Source: Bacillota bacterium
GTDB taxonomy: Bacteria > Bacillota > SHA-98 > UBA4971
NCBI GenBank assembly: GCA_024653485.1
Contig: JANLFY010000005.1
Span: 162,268-226,267, forward strand
Direction of reading: 5' to 3'
Length of the DNA: 64,000 nt
The notes beneath the pieces are model-generated. The model searched no databases. It had not been told where the DNA came from and saw only the letters and a list, made by a program, of their open reading frames with translations. This document shows positions 35,073 to 44,417 of the stretch, piece after piece; position 1 is the first letter of the stretch; every line of letters begins with the position of its first letter. A program made the translations under genes and the position numbers.

Positions 35073-36068
35073 TTATCCGACGAACATCCTGAGAGGGCGA
35101 AGACGCATCCGCCCTTCGGCGGCTCCCTCGGCTCGTGCCACGCCGAGAAGCTCTCCGGTGTCACTGTGAACCCTCACGAGGTCCTCCAGGCGCTCCGAAA
35201 AGGGCCCGCCGCCCGCGAAAGTCGGATCATCGTCTGCCGGCAGGGTGCCCCGAACGCACGTGCCTGCGGGAACCTCGACCGGCGCGCCGCAGGCTATCCT
35301 CCTGGCGTCCTCGCCGGTCACGACCACAGCCGGCAGATGGGACAACCCCGCTGAGATGGGCAGCACCAGATCTCGAATACGTCCGTCCTTCGCAGCAGCT
35401 GCTATCTCATCCAGATCGTGCGCGCTTGACAGGAGAAACGGCCCCGCGCGCGTCCTGACGAGAGAACCCAGGTGCGCGCCGCACCCCAGCGACTCACCCA
35501 CGTCCGCCGCGAGCTGGCGGATGTATGTCCCCGATGAACAGACCACGTCCACCGATATTCTGCTCCCGGGGACGATCGGTCCGTCGGGCCACGATTCCAC
35601 ATCGGCGCGGTATATCGTGACGCGCCTCGGTTCGCGCTCAACCTCGATACCCTCTCGTGCGAGCTCGTACAGGCGACGTCCTTCGTGATGGACCGCGGAA
35701 ACCATCGGGGGCACTTGAAGGATCTCCCCCTCGTACCCCTTGAGCACCTCACGAAAGAGCTGCTCCGAGACTTTCACCTCTTCCGCCACGCGGACCACTC
35801 GCCCCGAAGCGTCGTGAGTATCGGTCACCACGCCCAGCACGATCTCAGCTCTGTAGGCCTTCGACAACTCCAGCATGAAGCGCATCGCGGAGGTCGCCCT
35901 GCCCATGAGCACCACGAGAACGCCTGAGGCGTCCGGGTCGAGGGTTCCCGCGTGGCCTACCCTCTTCTCCCCCGTCATCCGCCTGACCCTGGCGACCACG
36001 TCGTGGGACGTCATGCCACTCGGCTTTGCCACCACGAGGATTCCGTCTATCCTCTCCCCGCACGCCAT
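35073..36068 (-). CDS. truB: tRNA pseudouridine(55) synthase
   Basis: 331 aa. It makes pseudouridine 55 in the T-loop of tRNAs. The catalytic Asp lies in VGHAGTLDPDASGVL near residue 43; KPSGMTSHDVV and SGTYIRQLAADVG are typical. The C-terminal PUA-like part holds DDDPTFAGGGPF, which is less conserved. The gene is 11 bases after nrnA. Confidence 0.96.
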   Translation of the reverse strand: MACGERIDGILVVAKPSGMTSHDVVARVRRMTGEKRVGHAGTLDPDASGVLVVLMGRATSAMRFMLELSKAYRAEIVLGVVTDTHDASGRVVRVAEEVKVSEQLFREVLKGYEGEILQVPPMVSAVHHEGRRLYELAREGIEVEREPRRVTIYRADVESWPDGPIVPGSRISVDVVCSSGTYIRQLAADVGESLGCGAHLGSLVRTRAGPFLLSSAHDLDEIAAAAKDGRIRDLVLPISAGLSHLPAVVVTGEDARRIACGAPVEVPAGTCVRGTLPADDDPTFAGGGPFSERLEDLVRVHSDTGELLGVARAEGAAEGRMRLRPLRMFVG

Positions 36069-36079
36069 GGTCCAAGAAC

Positions 36080-37051
36080 CTACCTCGCCGCCATCAACTC
36101 GTATACCTTGCCGAGCACGGCCAGCCTCGCGTCCTCGAGCGAAACCGCTTCGATGCTGCAGCCCGCGGCCCTGGAGTGGCCTCCGCCGTTGAAGACCTCG
36201 GCAAGCACGCTCACATCGAAGTCCCCCCTGGACCTCATGCCGACGCGGATCTTGCCTTCGGTGCTCTCTCGGAAGAGGAGCGCCACCTCAACGCCTCTGA
36301 CCATGCGAGGATAGTTCACGAAACCCTCCGTTTGGCCCTCATCGACTCCGAATTCGGACAGCCACTCACGCTTGATCTCCACCCACGCGACTTTCCCGGC
36401 CTCGTCGACCCTTAAGGTATCGAGGACGCGGCCAAGCAGCCTCAAACTGCCCAGCGTCTTGGTCTCGTACACTTGCTCGGAGATCTTGAACGGCTCGGCA
36501 CCCTTCTCTACAAGCCGGGCAGCGATACGGAGAGTGGTCGGGCTCGTGTTTGAGAACCGGAAGAACCCCGAGTCGGTGCTCACGGCCGTGAAAAGGCAGG
36601 TCGCCATGTCCCTGTCCACGGGCACCCGCATGGCTGTCAGAATCCTGTAAATCTGCTCACCCACGGCGGCCGCCCCCGGGTCCACGTAGTTGTATGTTCC
36701 GAACACCTTGTTGGTCACGTGATGGTCGATATTGATCACGGGCACTCCCGAGCTGATCTTGTCAGATATCCCTTCGATGCGGTCGAGGTCGCTCGAATCG
36801 AGAACCACGGCCGCCTCGAACTCCCCGAAGACGCGATCCGGTGCCACCACTCTGTTCGAACCGGGCAAAAAGCTCAAGGTCTCAGGAACGCCACCAGGGC
36901 AGGAGATTACCGCCTTCCTTCCGGTCTTCTGGAGCCCGAAACCAAGCCCGAGAGCGGAGCCGATGGCATCCCCGTCTGGGAACACGTGGGTCGCTATGAG
37001 GAACGACCGGTACCGCATGAGGATGCGCGCGATGTCTTCATGGCTCTCCAC
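36080..37051 (-). CDS. nrnA: DHH-DHHA1 phosphoesterase (NrnA-like oligoribonuclease/pAp phosphatase)
   Basis: 323 aa. The DHH domain has ATHVFPDGDAIGSALGLG and NIDHHVTNKVFG; DHHA1 ends with FNGGGHSRAAGC. It degrades RNA dinucleotides and often pAp, at metal sites set by the Asp/His residues above. The start GTG at 37051 shares one base with the rbfA stop (TAGTG), so translation is coupled. Confidence 0.94.
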   Translation of the reverse strand: MESHEDIARILMRYRSFLIATHVFPDGDAIGSALGLGFGLQKTGRKAVISCPGGVPETLSFLPGSNRVVAPDRVFGEFEAAVVLDSSDLDRIEGISDKISSGVPVINIDHHVTNKVFGTYNYVDPGAAAVGEQIYRILTAMRVPVDRDMATCLFTAVSTDSGFFRFSNTSPTTLRIAARLVEKGAEPFKISEQVYETKTLGSLRLLGRVLDTLRVDEAGKVAWVEIKREWLSEFGVDEGQTEGFVNYPRMVRGVEVALLFRESTEGKIRVGMRSRGDFDVSVLAEVFNGGGHSRAAGCSIEAVSLEDARLAVLGKVYELMAAR

Positions 37052-37428
37052 TACTCCCGGCCTCCCTTTCCGTCCTTGGTCTCCTTCGCGCTCTGGATCT
37101 CCTTGAGGAGCTCGAAAACCCGAGCCCCTCGCTTTATCGACGTATCGTACCGGAAGGTTATTTCCGGCGTATGACGAAGCCTGACTCGCCGGCCGATCTC
37201 GCTGCGGACGAACCCGGTCGCGCTCTCGAGGGCGGCCATGGTCTCGTCTACCTGTGCCCTGTCGCCCATCACGCTCACGAATACCTTCACGTGACGCAAG
37301 TCGTCCGACACTTCCACGTCGGTCACGGTGGCGAACCCCAGCCGTGGATCCTTGATCTCACGCGCCAGAATGTCCGCCACCTCGGACCGGATTGCTTCCG
37401 CGACCCTCTCAACCCTCAGCCGAGCCAT
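37051..37428 (-). CDS. rbfA: 30S ribosome-binding factor A
   Basis: 125 aa KH-like fold assembly factor for the 30S subunit. Matches: RVAEAIRSEVADILAREIKDPRLG at the start (read in parts), VSDDLRHVKVFVSV and RRVRLRHTPEITFRYD. AAGGTG lies 7 bases before the ATG. It is followed by nrnA with a one-base overlap. Confidence 0.95.
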   Translation of the reverse strand: MARLRVERVAEAIRSEVADILAREIKDPRLGFATVTDVEVSDDLRHVKVFVSVMGDRAQVDETMAALESATGFVRSEIGRRVRLRHTPEITFRYDTSIKRGARVFELLKEIQSAKETKDGKGGRE

Positions 37429-37461
37429 GTCCCATCACCTTCCGACGCCAAAGCATCGCCT

Positions 37462-37743
37462 TCAAACGATGGTTCTTTCACACCTGGTCACCTCGAGGTC
37501 GGTCTCCATCTCCACATCGCGCAGCACGCTCGAGAGAACAGACTCAACGAGCTTCATCTCGTTGGACACACACGCGACCCCGAGCGTGGAACGCTGCCAC
37601 AGGTCGCACTCGCCGACCTCGGCGATGGCCACGTTGTGCCTCGCCCTCACCCTGTCGCATACCCTCCGGACGACTCTCCGTTTGTCTTTGAGAGACGAAG
37701 CTCCGCCTATGAAGACTTCGAGCTTTAGAACGCCGACTATCAT
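37462..37743 (-). CDS. ylxP: DUF503 family protein (YlxP)
   Basis: 93 aa. The DUF503 pattern VGVLKLEVFIGGASSLKDKR and VIAEVG-like NVAIAEVGECDLWQRSTLG is clear. YlxP lies between infB and rbfA in Firmicutes; its function in ribosome assembly is inferred from position. The ATG at 37743 follows GGGAGGGG and gives the family N-terminus. Confidence 0.92.
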   Translation of the reverse strand: MIVGVLKLEVFIGGASSLKDKRRVVRRVCDRVRARHNVAIAEVGECDLWQRSTLGVACVSNEMKLVESVLSSVLRDVEMETDLEVTRCERTIV

Positions 37744-37833
37744 GGCCCCTCCCGCGGTCGCCGGCAACCCCTTGAGATAGCCGGAGGTCTGCCAGGACTC
37801 TCACCCGCACGCTCAGACGGTTTATGCGCGCCT

Positions 37834-40800
37834 CTACAGCTCGCGACGGGTCTCCTCCACCTTGAAGGCCTCGATCAAGTCACCCTCTCTGATGTCCTGG
37901 AAACCGGCTATCCCGATCCCGCATTCGTAGCCGGCCGCGACCTCGGAGACGTCATCCTTAAACCTCTTCAGCGACTCGATCCTTCCTTCATGGACGACAA
38001 CGTTATCGCGGATGACCCGGACAAGCGAGTCTCGACTGATCTTGCCCTCGCTCACCTTGCACCCTGCCACGACTCCGATCTTCGGAACGCGGAAGGTAGC
38101 CATCACGTCTGCCTTCCCAACTGTCACCTCACGCTTCTCGGGTTCGAGCAGTCCTTCCATGGCCGACTTCACGTCGGACGTAGCATCGTAAATGATCCTG
38201 TAGAGACGTATGTCAACGCCGTCCCTCTCCGCCATCTTCCTCGCGTTTACATCCGGCCGCACCTGGAATCCAATGATGATGGCGCCCGAAGTGGAGGCCA
38301 GCATGACATCGCTCTCGGTGATCGCACCGACTCCGGAGTGGATGACGTTCACCTTGACCTCATCGGTGGACAGGTTCTCCAGCGACCGTCTGAGCGCCTC
38401 CACGGATCCTTGGACGTCAGCCTTGATGATCAAATTGAGCTCCTTGACCTCACCCTCTCTTATCTTACCAAAGAGGGCCTCCAGACTGACAGAGCGCGCC
38501 CCCTGGGCCTCCTCCGCGCGTTTCCTCTCAGACCGCCTTGCCGCAAGTTGCTTCGCCAGCTTGTCTTCAGGAACCACATGAAGCACGTCTCCCGCTTGCG
38601 GCACCTCCGAGAACCCGAGAACTTCCACGGGCATGGACGGCCCTGCGACATCGACCGACTTGCCCTGGTCGTCGACCATTGCGCGCACTTTGCCGGAGAC
38701 CTCGCCGGCGACGATCGCATCGCCCACTCGAAGCGTTCCCTTCTCAACCAGGACTGTGGCAACAGGCCCTCTGCCCTTGTCAAGCCTCGCCTCGATCACG
38801 GTTCCCTTGGCCGCTCTGTCAGGGTTCGCCTTGAGCTCCCTCATGTCTGCGACAAGCAAGATCATCTCCAAGAGTTCCTGAATGCCTTGCTTGCGGAGGG
38901 CGGATATCTCGACCGTCACGGTGTCTCCGCCCCACTCCTCAGGAACCAGGCCTTGCTGGGCGAGCTCCTGCTTAACCCTGTCAGGCTGGGCGTTGGCCTT
39001 GTCTATCTTGTTTATCGCGACCACGATCGGCACCTTTGCTGCCCGAGCGTGGTTGATGGCCTCCACGGTCTGCGGCATGACGCCGTCGTCCGCCGCAACC
39101 ACGAGCACCGCTATGTCGGTCACTTGGGCACCGCGGGCCCTCATGGCGGTGAACGCCTCGTGACCGGGCGTGTCGATGAATGTTATCTTCCTGCCGCCGA
39201 GCTCCACCTGGTAAGCTCCGATGTGTTGCGTGATGCCTCCTGCTTCTTGAGCCGTCACATTGGTCTGGCGAATGGCGTCGAGCAGCGACGTCTTGCCGTG
39301 ATCTACGTGTCCCAGCACGGTCACCACGGGCGGCCTGGGCTTTAGAGCCTCCGGCGCGTCCTGTACGTCCTCGATTCCGAACTCCCTCGCCTCCTGCTGC
39401 TCGAGCGGCTCCACGTCGAAACCGTGCTCGTCCGCAACCAGGCTTGCGGCGTCGAAGTCTATCTCTTGGTTGATGGTGGCGAGGATACCCATGGTCATCA
39501 AGGACTTGATGACCTCCGCCGAGCCGACGCCGAGCTTCTCTGCCAGCTCTCCCACGGTGATGCTTGGCGGCAAGGCGATCCGCGTCTGCCTCTTCGGATG
39601 CTCCCTCTTCCGGGAGGCCGGTGCAGCGGCTGGCTGGGCCGCACTCGGGCGTCTGGGCATTCTCGCTCTGATGATGGCTTCCGCACGCGCCTCTCGCAGC
39701 TTCTCCGCGCCTTTGCCGCTCTTTATGAGTTCCAACCTGCGTTCCGGGTGACGTTCCTGCTGCTCCCTGCGGTCCTCCCTGCGCTCCCTCCTGGCATCGG
39801 GCCTCTGAAGACGCTCGGCGGAGGGCTTCCTCGAGTCCGCAGCGGGAGGCTGAACCGGGCGTGGTCGAGGGCTTGACGCCACGCCTGTGGCCGCTGCCCC
39901 CGTCGTCGCGGCACCCGTCGCGGGACGGCCCGGACCTGCGCGCTTTGCGGGCGGTTGCTTCGCGGGGAGCTGCTGAGCAGGAGGCTGCATTGCCGCAGGT
40001 TGTCTCCGGGTTTCAGCCGGAGCGACCGTGTCCCGTTCCGTTTCGTTCCCCCGCGAGACAGCTCGTGCCTCGCCGCTGCCCGTCTCGTCAAGAGCCGCAG
40101 CTCTGGACGGGAGCGGCGCAGGCATTCCTCCCTTAGCGGCAGCTTCATCCGGCTGAAACGTGGCCTCACCTGTGGGAGCCTTCTCCGACGGCACGCTTGC
40201 TGCCACAGGGGCTTCAGCTGGAGCGGCGATCTTCTCGACTGCCCCTGGTTTCTCAGGAGCTTCTGGCGCTGGGGCAGGAGGCTGCGCGGCCGGCTTTTCC
40301 AGATGACGTGTAACAGGCGTGGCCGCAGGAGCCGCCGAAGGCGCGCGAGTAGGAGAAGGAGCGGGACCGGCGGCCGGACGCACCCTGCCCGCAGGCGCCG
40401 GCGGCACAGCCGGCCGGATCTGCTTCGGCCTCCCCCAGATCTCAGGCCTTGCTTCCGGCCTTCCTTCGGACCTTGACTCTGACGGTCCCGCCGCTCCGGG
40501 AACCCTCGGCATAGCGACTCCCGTCCCCCCGGGGCTCGGTCGGGACGGACGAGTCTGAGCCTTAGCCAGCGCAGGAGGTACCGTAGGAGCTATCTGCGCC
40601 GGCCAATGTCTCATACCCCCGTGGCGTTGCGCCCCAGGCACAGTGGGACGCGGACCTACTTGGGAAGCGCTCGCCGGTGTCCACCGGCGCTCCTGACGCT
40701 CGCGGGCAGGGGGATGGTCGAGCCCCTCCCTGCCAGCGGAGGCCGGCTTCGGCGACCGCATCGCCTTTTGAGCAGCAGAACCTCCAGTGCCATGGTGGGA

Positions 40801-41175
40801 CCTCCTGTAGTCGGAAGCGGGCCGGGGGTTCGCCACGCCGTGCCCGGGCGCCGACCCTCGCGGAACGACCGGTCTGGGCAATGGAAGAGGCTTCGGCTTC
40901 GGTTTCGGCTTCTCGCGAGGTTGTTGTGGCTCTCTTGCCGCCGGTCTCTCCTCTTCCGAAGCGGCTTGGGCACGCCCCGTGGCAGTAGGACTCTCAGCGT
41001 CCTTACGCCCCTCTTTCTCGGCAAATCTGTTCTTGATGAACCTGACTACGTTATCCTCCAGGGCGCTCATGTGATTCTTGTCGCGCACGCCGGACTCGGC
41101 GAGGAGGTCAAGGATCTCCTTGCTATTCCTACCGAGCTCGCGTGCGAGCTCGTATACCCTGGTCTTCTTCCCCAT
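37834..41175 (-). CDS. infB: Translation initiation factor IF-2
   Basis: 1113 aa, well above the 700-950 usual for Firmicutes. It brings initiator tRNA to the ribosome with GTP. An N-terminal IF2N domain ([22 protein letters not shown]) precedes a Pro/Ala/Arg-rich disordered stretch of about 480 residues, a second IF2N ([20 protein letters not shown]) and the G domain: [23 protein letters not shown] and NKIDK. The length is caused by the linker. It follows ylxR directly; the L7Ae-like ylxQ that often lies between is absent. Confidence 0.97.
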   Translation of the reverse strand: MGKKTRVYELARELGRNSKEILDLLAESGVRDKNHMSALEDNVVRFIKNRFAEKEGRKDAESPTATGRAQAASEEERPAAREPQQPREKPKPKPKPLPLPRPVVPRGSAPGHGVANPRPASDYRRSHHGTGGSAAQKAMRSPKPASAGREGLDHPPARERQERRWTPASASQVGPRPTVPGAQRHGGMRHWPAQIAPTVPPALAKAQTRPSRPSPGGTGVAMPRVPGAAGPSESRSEGRPEARPEIWGRPKQIRPAVPPAPAGRVRPAAGPAPSPTRAPSAAPAATPVTRHLEKPAAQPPAPAPEAPEKPGAVEKIAAPAEAPVAASVPSEKAPTGEATFQPDEAAAKGGMPAPLPSRAAALDETGSGEARAVSRGNETERDTVAPAETRRQPAAMQPPAQQLPAKQPPAKRAGPGRPATGAATTGAAATGVASSPRPRPVQPPAADSRKPSAERLQRPDARRERREDRREQQERHPERRLELIKSGKGAEKLREARAEAIIRARMPRRPSAAQPAAAPASRKREHPKRQTRIALPPSITVGELAEKLGVGSAEVIKSLMTMGILATINQEIDFDAASLVADEHGFDVEPLEQQEAREFGIEDVQDAPEALKPRPPVVTVLGHVDHGKTSLLDAIRQTNVTAQEAGGITQHIGAYQVELGGRKITFIDTPGHEAFTAMRARGAQVTDIAVLVVAADDGVMPQTVEAINHARAAKVPIVVAINKIDKANAQPDRVKQELAQQGLVPEEWGGDTVTVEISALRKQGIQELLEMILLVADMRELKANPDRAAKGTVIEARLDKGRGPVATVLVEKGTLRVGDAIVAGEVSGKVRAMVDDQGKSVDVAGPSMPVEVLGFSEVPQAGDVLHVVPEDKLAKQLAARRSERKRAEEAQGARSVSLEALFGKIREGEVKELNLIIKADVQGSVEALRRSLENLSTDEVKVNVIHSGVGAITESDVMLASTSGAIIIGFQVRPDVNARKMAERDGVDIRLYRIIYDATSDVKSAMEGLLEPEKREVTVGKADVMATFRVPKIGVVAGCKVSEGKISRDSLVRVIRDNVVVHEGRIESLKRFKDDVSEVAAGYECGIGIAGFQDIREGDLIEAFKVEETRREL

Positions 41176-41204
41176 ACACCCACCACCTTCAAATCTTCAC
41201 GGTC

Positions 41205-41513
41205 TCAGGCTGGAGGCTTTCCGCTCGCGTACAACGAGATCTGACGCATTAGGTCATCCACCACTTCCGCAGGCACATGCACCTCGAGGGCCGCGTCCAG
41301 CCTCTTTCCTCTCAACGCCAAGTCAAGACATCCAGGATCCGGGCAGACGTACGCTCCCCTCCCGGACCGCTTTCCGGTTGGATCCATCTCGACGAGCCCT
41401 TCCGGTGTGCGCACTATCCTGACGAGCTCCTTCTTCGGACGGACCTGCCTGCATCCCACGCACGTGCGCTGTGGAACCTTCTTCACCCGTTGACGAGTCT
41501 TCCCCCTCGCCAT
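41205..41513 (-). CDS. ylxR: YlxR (RnpM) RNA-binding protein
   Basis: 102 aa DUF448 protein. RTCVGCRQVRPKKELVRIVR and GRGAYVCPDPGCLDLALR are the signature, with paired Cys. In Bacillus this protein has been reported to bind RNase P. It lies between nusA and infB, in the conserved rimP-nusA-ylxR-infB order. Confidence 0.95.
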   Translation of the reverse strand: MARGKTRQRVKKVPQRTCVGCRQVRPKKELVRIVRTPEGLVEMDPTGKRSGRGAYVCPDPGCLDLALRGKRLDAALEVHVPAEVVDDLMRQISLYASGKPPA

Positions 41514-41537
41514 CCTCGAAAGCCACCCGCTTTCACC

Positions 41538-43127
41538 CTATATGTCGACGTCCAGGTCGAGGTCGTCGTCTAGGTCCAGCTCCCGTTTGGACTTCTTGGG
41601 GAGGCGTCCCTTCCTCGGTGCCTCCTCCTCAAGGGTTTCTCCCTTCTTGGCCTTGTCCTTCTTCTTGCGCCTGCCCGGAGCCTCGCCTGAAACCGCCCTT
41701 TCCTCTTTCGACTCGGCCGACTCGGTGGGCGTCTCACGATCCCGTCCGCCCGCCCTGACGACAAGGTCCTCATGTCGCGACGGGACAGCCTCGCCTGGGA
41801 GGCTCTCCTCAACCTCCTCAGCAGGCATAGCCAACTCCGTCTCCAATCCATCAGTCGGTGTCACGTCGACATGTGTCGGTGGGATCGCCTCACGACAAGT
41901 TCGTGCCTCTCCGGAGCCCTCTGCGGAAGTCCCGCCTTCCTCGGCCTCTGTCAATCCGCGTTCGATGGCCTCAGGCTGCACCGTCTTCACCTGGACGAGT
42001 TCGTCAACACTCTCCTCTGTAGCCTCGAGATCGGAGGCTTCCGTCTCTCGCAAGGCTCTCTCAGCAGCCAGGCGCTCCTCCTCTTCCTCCAGCACGCGCG
42101 CTTGCGAGTCGCTCTTGATGTCGATCTTCCAGCCTGTGAGCTTGGCCGCAAGCCGCACGTTCTGGCCCTCCTTTCCGATAGCCAGCGACAGCTGGTTGTC
42201 CGGCACTATGGCCCTCGCCGCATGGCTCGCCTCATCCACACGCGTCAATATGACTCTCGCTGGACTGAGGGCGTTGGACACGTATATGCCTGGATCGTCA
42301 TGCCACTGAATGATGTCTATCTTCTCGCCTCGCAGCTCGGCGACGATCTTTTGTACTCTCATCCCCCGAGGGCCAACGCAAGCACCCACGGCATCCACGT
42401 TTGGGTCATACGAAAGCACGGCCACCTTGGACCTGCTTCCGGCCTCCCTGGCTATGCCCTTGATCTCCACGGTCCCATCGTATATCTCCGGCACCTCGAG
42501 CTCTAGAAGCCTCTTGAGAAGGCCTGGATGGCTCCGGGACACCACCACCTGCGGACCCTTCGGTGTCTTGCGCGCCTCCACGATGTAGACCTTAATCCTG
42601 TCTCCGAACGAATAGGTCTCTCGCTGCACTTGCTCGGACACGGGCATGACCGCCTCCACGCGGCCGAGGTCGACTATTACGTTGCGCATCTCGCGCCGTT
42701 GGACGATGCCCGTCACCACGTCTCCTTCCCTGTTGCTGTATTCTTCGAAGATCACTCCCCGCTCCGCCTCGCGGATTTTCTGAACCACCACTTGCTTGGC
42801 GGTCTGCGCAGCGATCCGCCCGAACTCACGGGGCGTCACCTCGACTTCGAAGACATCACCCACCTGATGCGTGGGATCCACCGCCCGGGCCTCATCCAGA
42901 GAGATCTCGTGTCTGGGGTCGCGCGGCACGTCCACGACGTTCTTGTGGGCATATACGCTGATATCGCCTGTTTCAGGGTCTATGGTGACCCTGACGTTTT
43001 GGGAGGATCCGTAGTTCCTCTTGAATGCGGAAACGAGCGCCGTTTCTATGGCCTCTAGCAGCGCAGCCTTCGGAATCCCCCGTTCCTTCTCAAGTTGCGC
43101 AAGAGCCTCAATGACCTCGGAATTCAT
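41538..43127 (-). CDS. nusA: Transcription termination/antitermination factor NusA
   Basis: 529 aa. Residues 1-125 are the RNAP-binding domain (MNSEVIEALAQLEKERGIPK), followed by S1 (GDVVTGIVQRREMRNVIVDLG) and two KH domains (GPRGMRVQKIVAELRGEKIDI; IGKEGQNVRLAAKLTGW). After about residue 360 comes an acidic, low-complexity tail with Lys runs and a very acidic end (DLDDDLDLDVDI), absent from Bacillus NusA. GGAGGG lies 6 bases before the ATG at 43127. Confidence 0.96.
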   Translation of the reverse strand: MNSEVIEALAQLEKERGIPKAALLEAIETALVSAFKRNYGSSQNVRVTIDPETGDISVYAHKNVVDVPRDPRHEISLDEARAVDPTHQVGDVFEVEVTPREFGRIAAQTAKQVVVQKIREAERGVIFEEYSNREGDVVTGIVQRREMRNVIVDLGRVEAVMPVSEQVQRETYSFGDRIKVYIVEARKTPKGPQVVVSRSHPGLLKRLLELEVPEIYDGTVEIKGIAREAGSRSKVAVLSYDPNVDAVGACVGPRGMRVQKIVAELRGEKIDIIQWHDDPGIYVSNALSPARVILTRVDEASHAARAIVPDNQLSLAIGKEGQNVRLAAKLTGWKIDIKSDSQARVLEEEEERLAAERALRETEASDLEATEESVDELVQVKTVQPEAIERGLTEAEEGGTSAEGSGEARTCREAIPPTHVDVTPTDGLETELAMPAEEVEESLPGEAVPSRHEDLVVRAGGRDRETPTESAESKEERAVSGEAPGRRKKKDKAKKGETLEEEAPRKGRLPKKSKRELDLDDDLDLDVDI

Positions 43128-43236
43128 CGTAACCCTCCTCGCCACCCGGCGGATTATCCCGGTTCGCGGCCTGCAAAATGCGGGCATTGCGCCCGCCTGT
43201 CACGAACCGGGAGACCTCCGGCAGCCGCCTCCGAAT

Positions 43237-43695
43237 CTAGATCTCAACGACGAGCCTCGCGTGGCTTATCTTATCGCGGGGCACCTCGAATGTGCGCCCC
43301 TCCACGTCGAGCCTCACCTTCCCGTCGACCAAACCGAGCAGCCTGCCCTCAAACGACTTCCTACCTTCTACGGGAGCGTACGTACTAACGAGCACCATGC
43401 GCCCGCGGAACCGCTCGTAATCGCTTTCGCGCCTGAGCGGCTTCTCTCCCGAGGACGAGACCTCGAGGACGTAGCTCTGAGGAATCGGATCGAGCTCGTC
43501 CAGTTTGCCACCTAGCTCGTTGTTGACCCACTCGCAGTCGTCCATGGAGACTCCTTCAGGGCGATCGATGTACACCCTTAGATACCACTGGCCACCTTCT
43601 CGGACGTATTCAACGTCCACGAGCTCTATCCCTCTTCCATCCACCATCGGCCTTAGGATGTCCGTGACTAGGTTCTCGATGTCCTGGGGTTTCAC
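43237..43695 (-). CDS. rimP: Ribosome maturation factor RimP
   Basis: 152 aa 30S maturation factor. Family features: GIELVDVEYVREGGQWYLRVYIDRPEGVS (read in parts), CEWVNNELGGKLDELDPIPQSYVLEVSSSGEKPLR and a C-terminal SH3-like part with GRLLGLVDGKVRLDV. GGAGGAG lies before the GTG at 43695. The open frame reaches 44070 but crosses the promoter at 43879-43907, so it cannot start there. It is first in the nusA operon. Confidence 0.94.
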   Translation of the reverse strand: MKPQDIENLVTDILRPMVDGRGIELVDVEYVREGGQWYLRVYIDRPEGVSMDDCEWVNNELGGKLDELDPIPQSYVLEVSSSGEKPLRRESDYERFRGRMVLVSTYAPVEGRKSFEGRLLGLVDGKVRLDVEGRTFEVPRDKISHARLVVEI

Positions 43696-43773
43696 TCTAT
43701 CTCCTCCTCTGATCGAGCGCACGGTGCAAGCCTCTGAGGCAGGCCGGCGTCGGACGCCCCCTCCCGATTCCCT

Positions 43774-43835
43774 CGGCCCGGCGGTGAACGGGCCGACTCG
43801 CCTTACAACATGAGAGAGTGGGTTTCCCCACTCTC
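43774..43835 (-). promoter_or_regulatory. Two leader hairpins upstream of rimP
   Basis: First in transcription: GAGAGTGGG/CCCACTCTC, 9 bp with a 4-base loop (43814-43835). Second: CGGCCCG/CGGGCCG, 7 bp with an 8-base loop (43774-43795). From memory, hairpins of the GAGAGTGGG type precede rimP in other Firmicutes, so this may be a conserved attenuator; NusA, encoded in this operon, acts on such structures. No clear U-tract. Confidence 0.5.
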
Positions 43836-43878
43836 CACAATCGCCGAAGCGCCGACGGCTCGAAGGCTGCACAGTTAG

Positions 43879-43907
43879 AGTATAGCACACCGGTCGCCGG
43901 TGTGCAA
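43879..43907 (-). promoter_or_regulatory. Sigma-A promoter of the rimP-nusA-infB operon
   Basis: Minus strand TTGCAC (43902-43907), 17-base spacer, TATACT (43879-43884). The transcript would start near 43872 with a leader of about 175 bases. In this 340-base gap the promoter, the palindrome and the two hairpins are all I see. Confidence 0.8.
43885..43905. promoter_or_regulatory. Perfect palindrome filling the spacer of the nusA-operon promoter
   Basis: GCACACCGG and its exact reverse complement CCGGTGTGC with 3 bases between (21 bases). It covers the spacer and part of the -35 box, an ideal position for a repressor or MerR-type activator site. Confidence 0.65.
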
Positions 43908-44033
43908 CAACGTCGGGCGCAGGGGCATAGAAGCGCCAGACGTCGTTCCGCGTCGTGAAGTGCGGTCGCGATGGAAAGAAGCGCTCCGCAAGGGCATACG
44001 ATCGTCTTGACAAACGATGGGAGGCTTTTTCGC

Positions 44034-44300
44034 ATGACGGGGGAAGAGAAGGTGGTCGCGTCCATGGCATGCCTCAGGGCGGCGGGCGCCGTGGTCGAGA
44101 TCCTTGGCGCGCTGTTGATGCTCAAGTGCGGTCGGGTCACGACCGGGCTCAGGATCAACGCGGTCCTGGGTGCCCTAGGTCCGGTGGTCCTCACCCTCGT
44201 GTGCGGACTCGGGCTGTCGAGCATCGTGGGCAGAGTATCCTGGGTGAAACTACTCATCATCCTGTGTGGCGCAATGCTTGTCTTGGTGGGCGCGAGGTAG
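44034..44300 (+). CDS. yqhV: YqhV family protein (DUF2619)
   Basis: 88 aa membrane protein with three hydrophobic segments. Family pattern: EEKVVASMACLRAAGAVVEILGALLMLK (in parts), INAVLGALGPVVLTLV and LLIILCGAMLVLVGAR. In Bacillus yqhV precedes the spoIIIA operon and is a sporulation gene; that operon is not in this window. The ATG at 44034 has GGGAGG 9 bases upstream and gives the usual length; the ATG at 43971 is less likely. Function unknown. Confidence 0.8.
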   Translation: MTGEEKVVASMACLRAAGAVVEILGALLMLKCGRVTTGLRINAVLGALGPVVLTLVCGLGLSSIVGRVSWVKLLIILCGAMLVLVGAR

Positions 44301-44335
44301 GCGAGGGCGGTGAGGCCCGGCGCCGAGTCATTCTC

Positions 44336-44364
44336 TTGAAATCAGGGAGGTGCAAGTGTAGAAT
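44336..44364 (+). promoter_or_regulatory. Sigma-A promoter of the EF-G paralogue
   Basis: TTGAAA (44336-44341), 17-base spacer, TAGAAT (44359-44364). The leader to the TTG at 44418 is about 47 bases. Confidence 0.72.
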
Positions 44365-44417
44365 AAGGAAGGCGACATAGGACTGGACGAGCCTTTGACA
44401 ATAGGGAGGAGATGTTT

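Noticed and set aside
43971..44033. Longer yqhV start at the ATG at 43971
   Set aside because: The extra 21 residues do not match the family and the ATG at 44034 has a good ribosome site.
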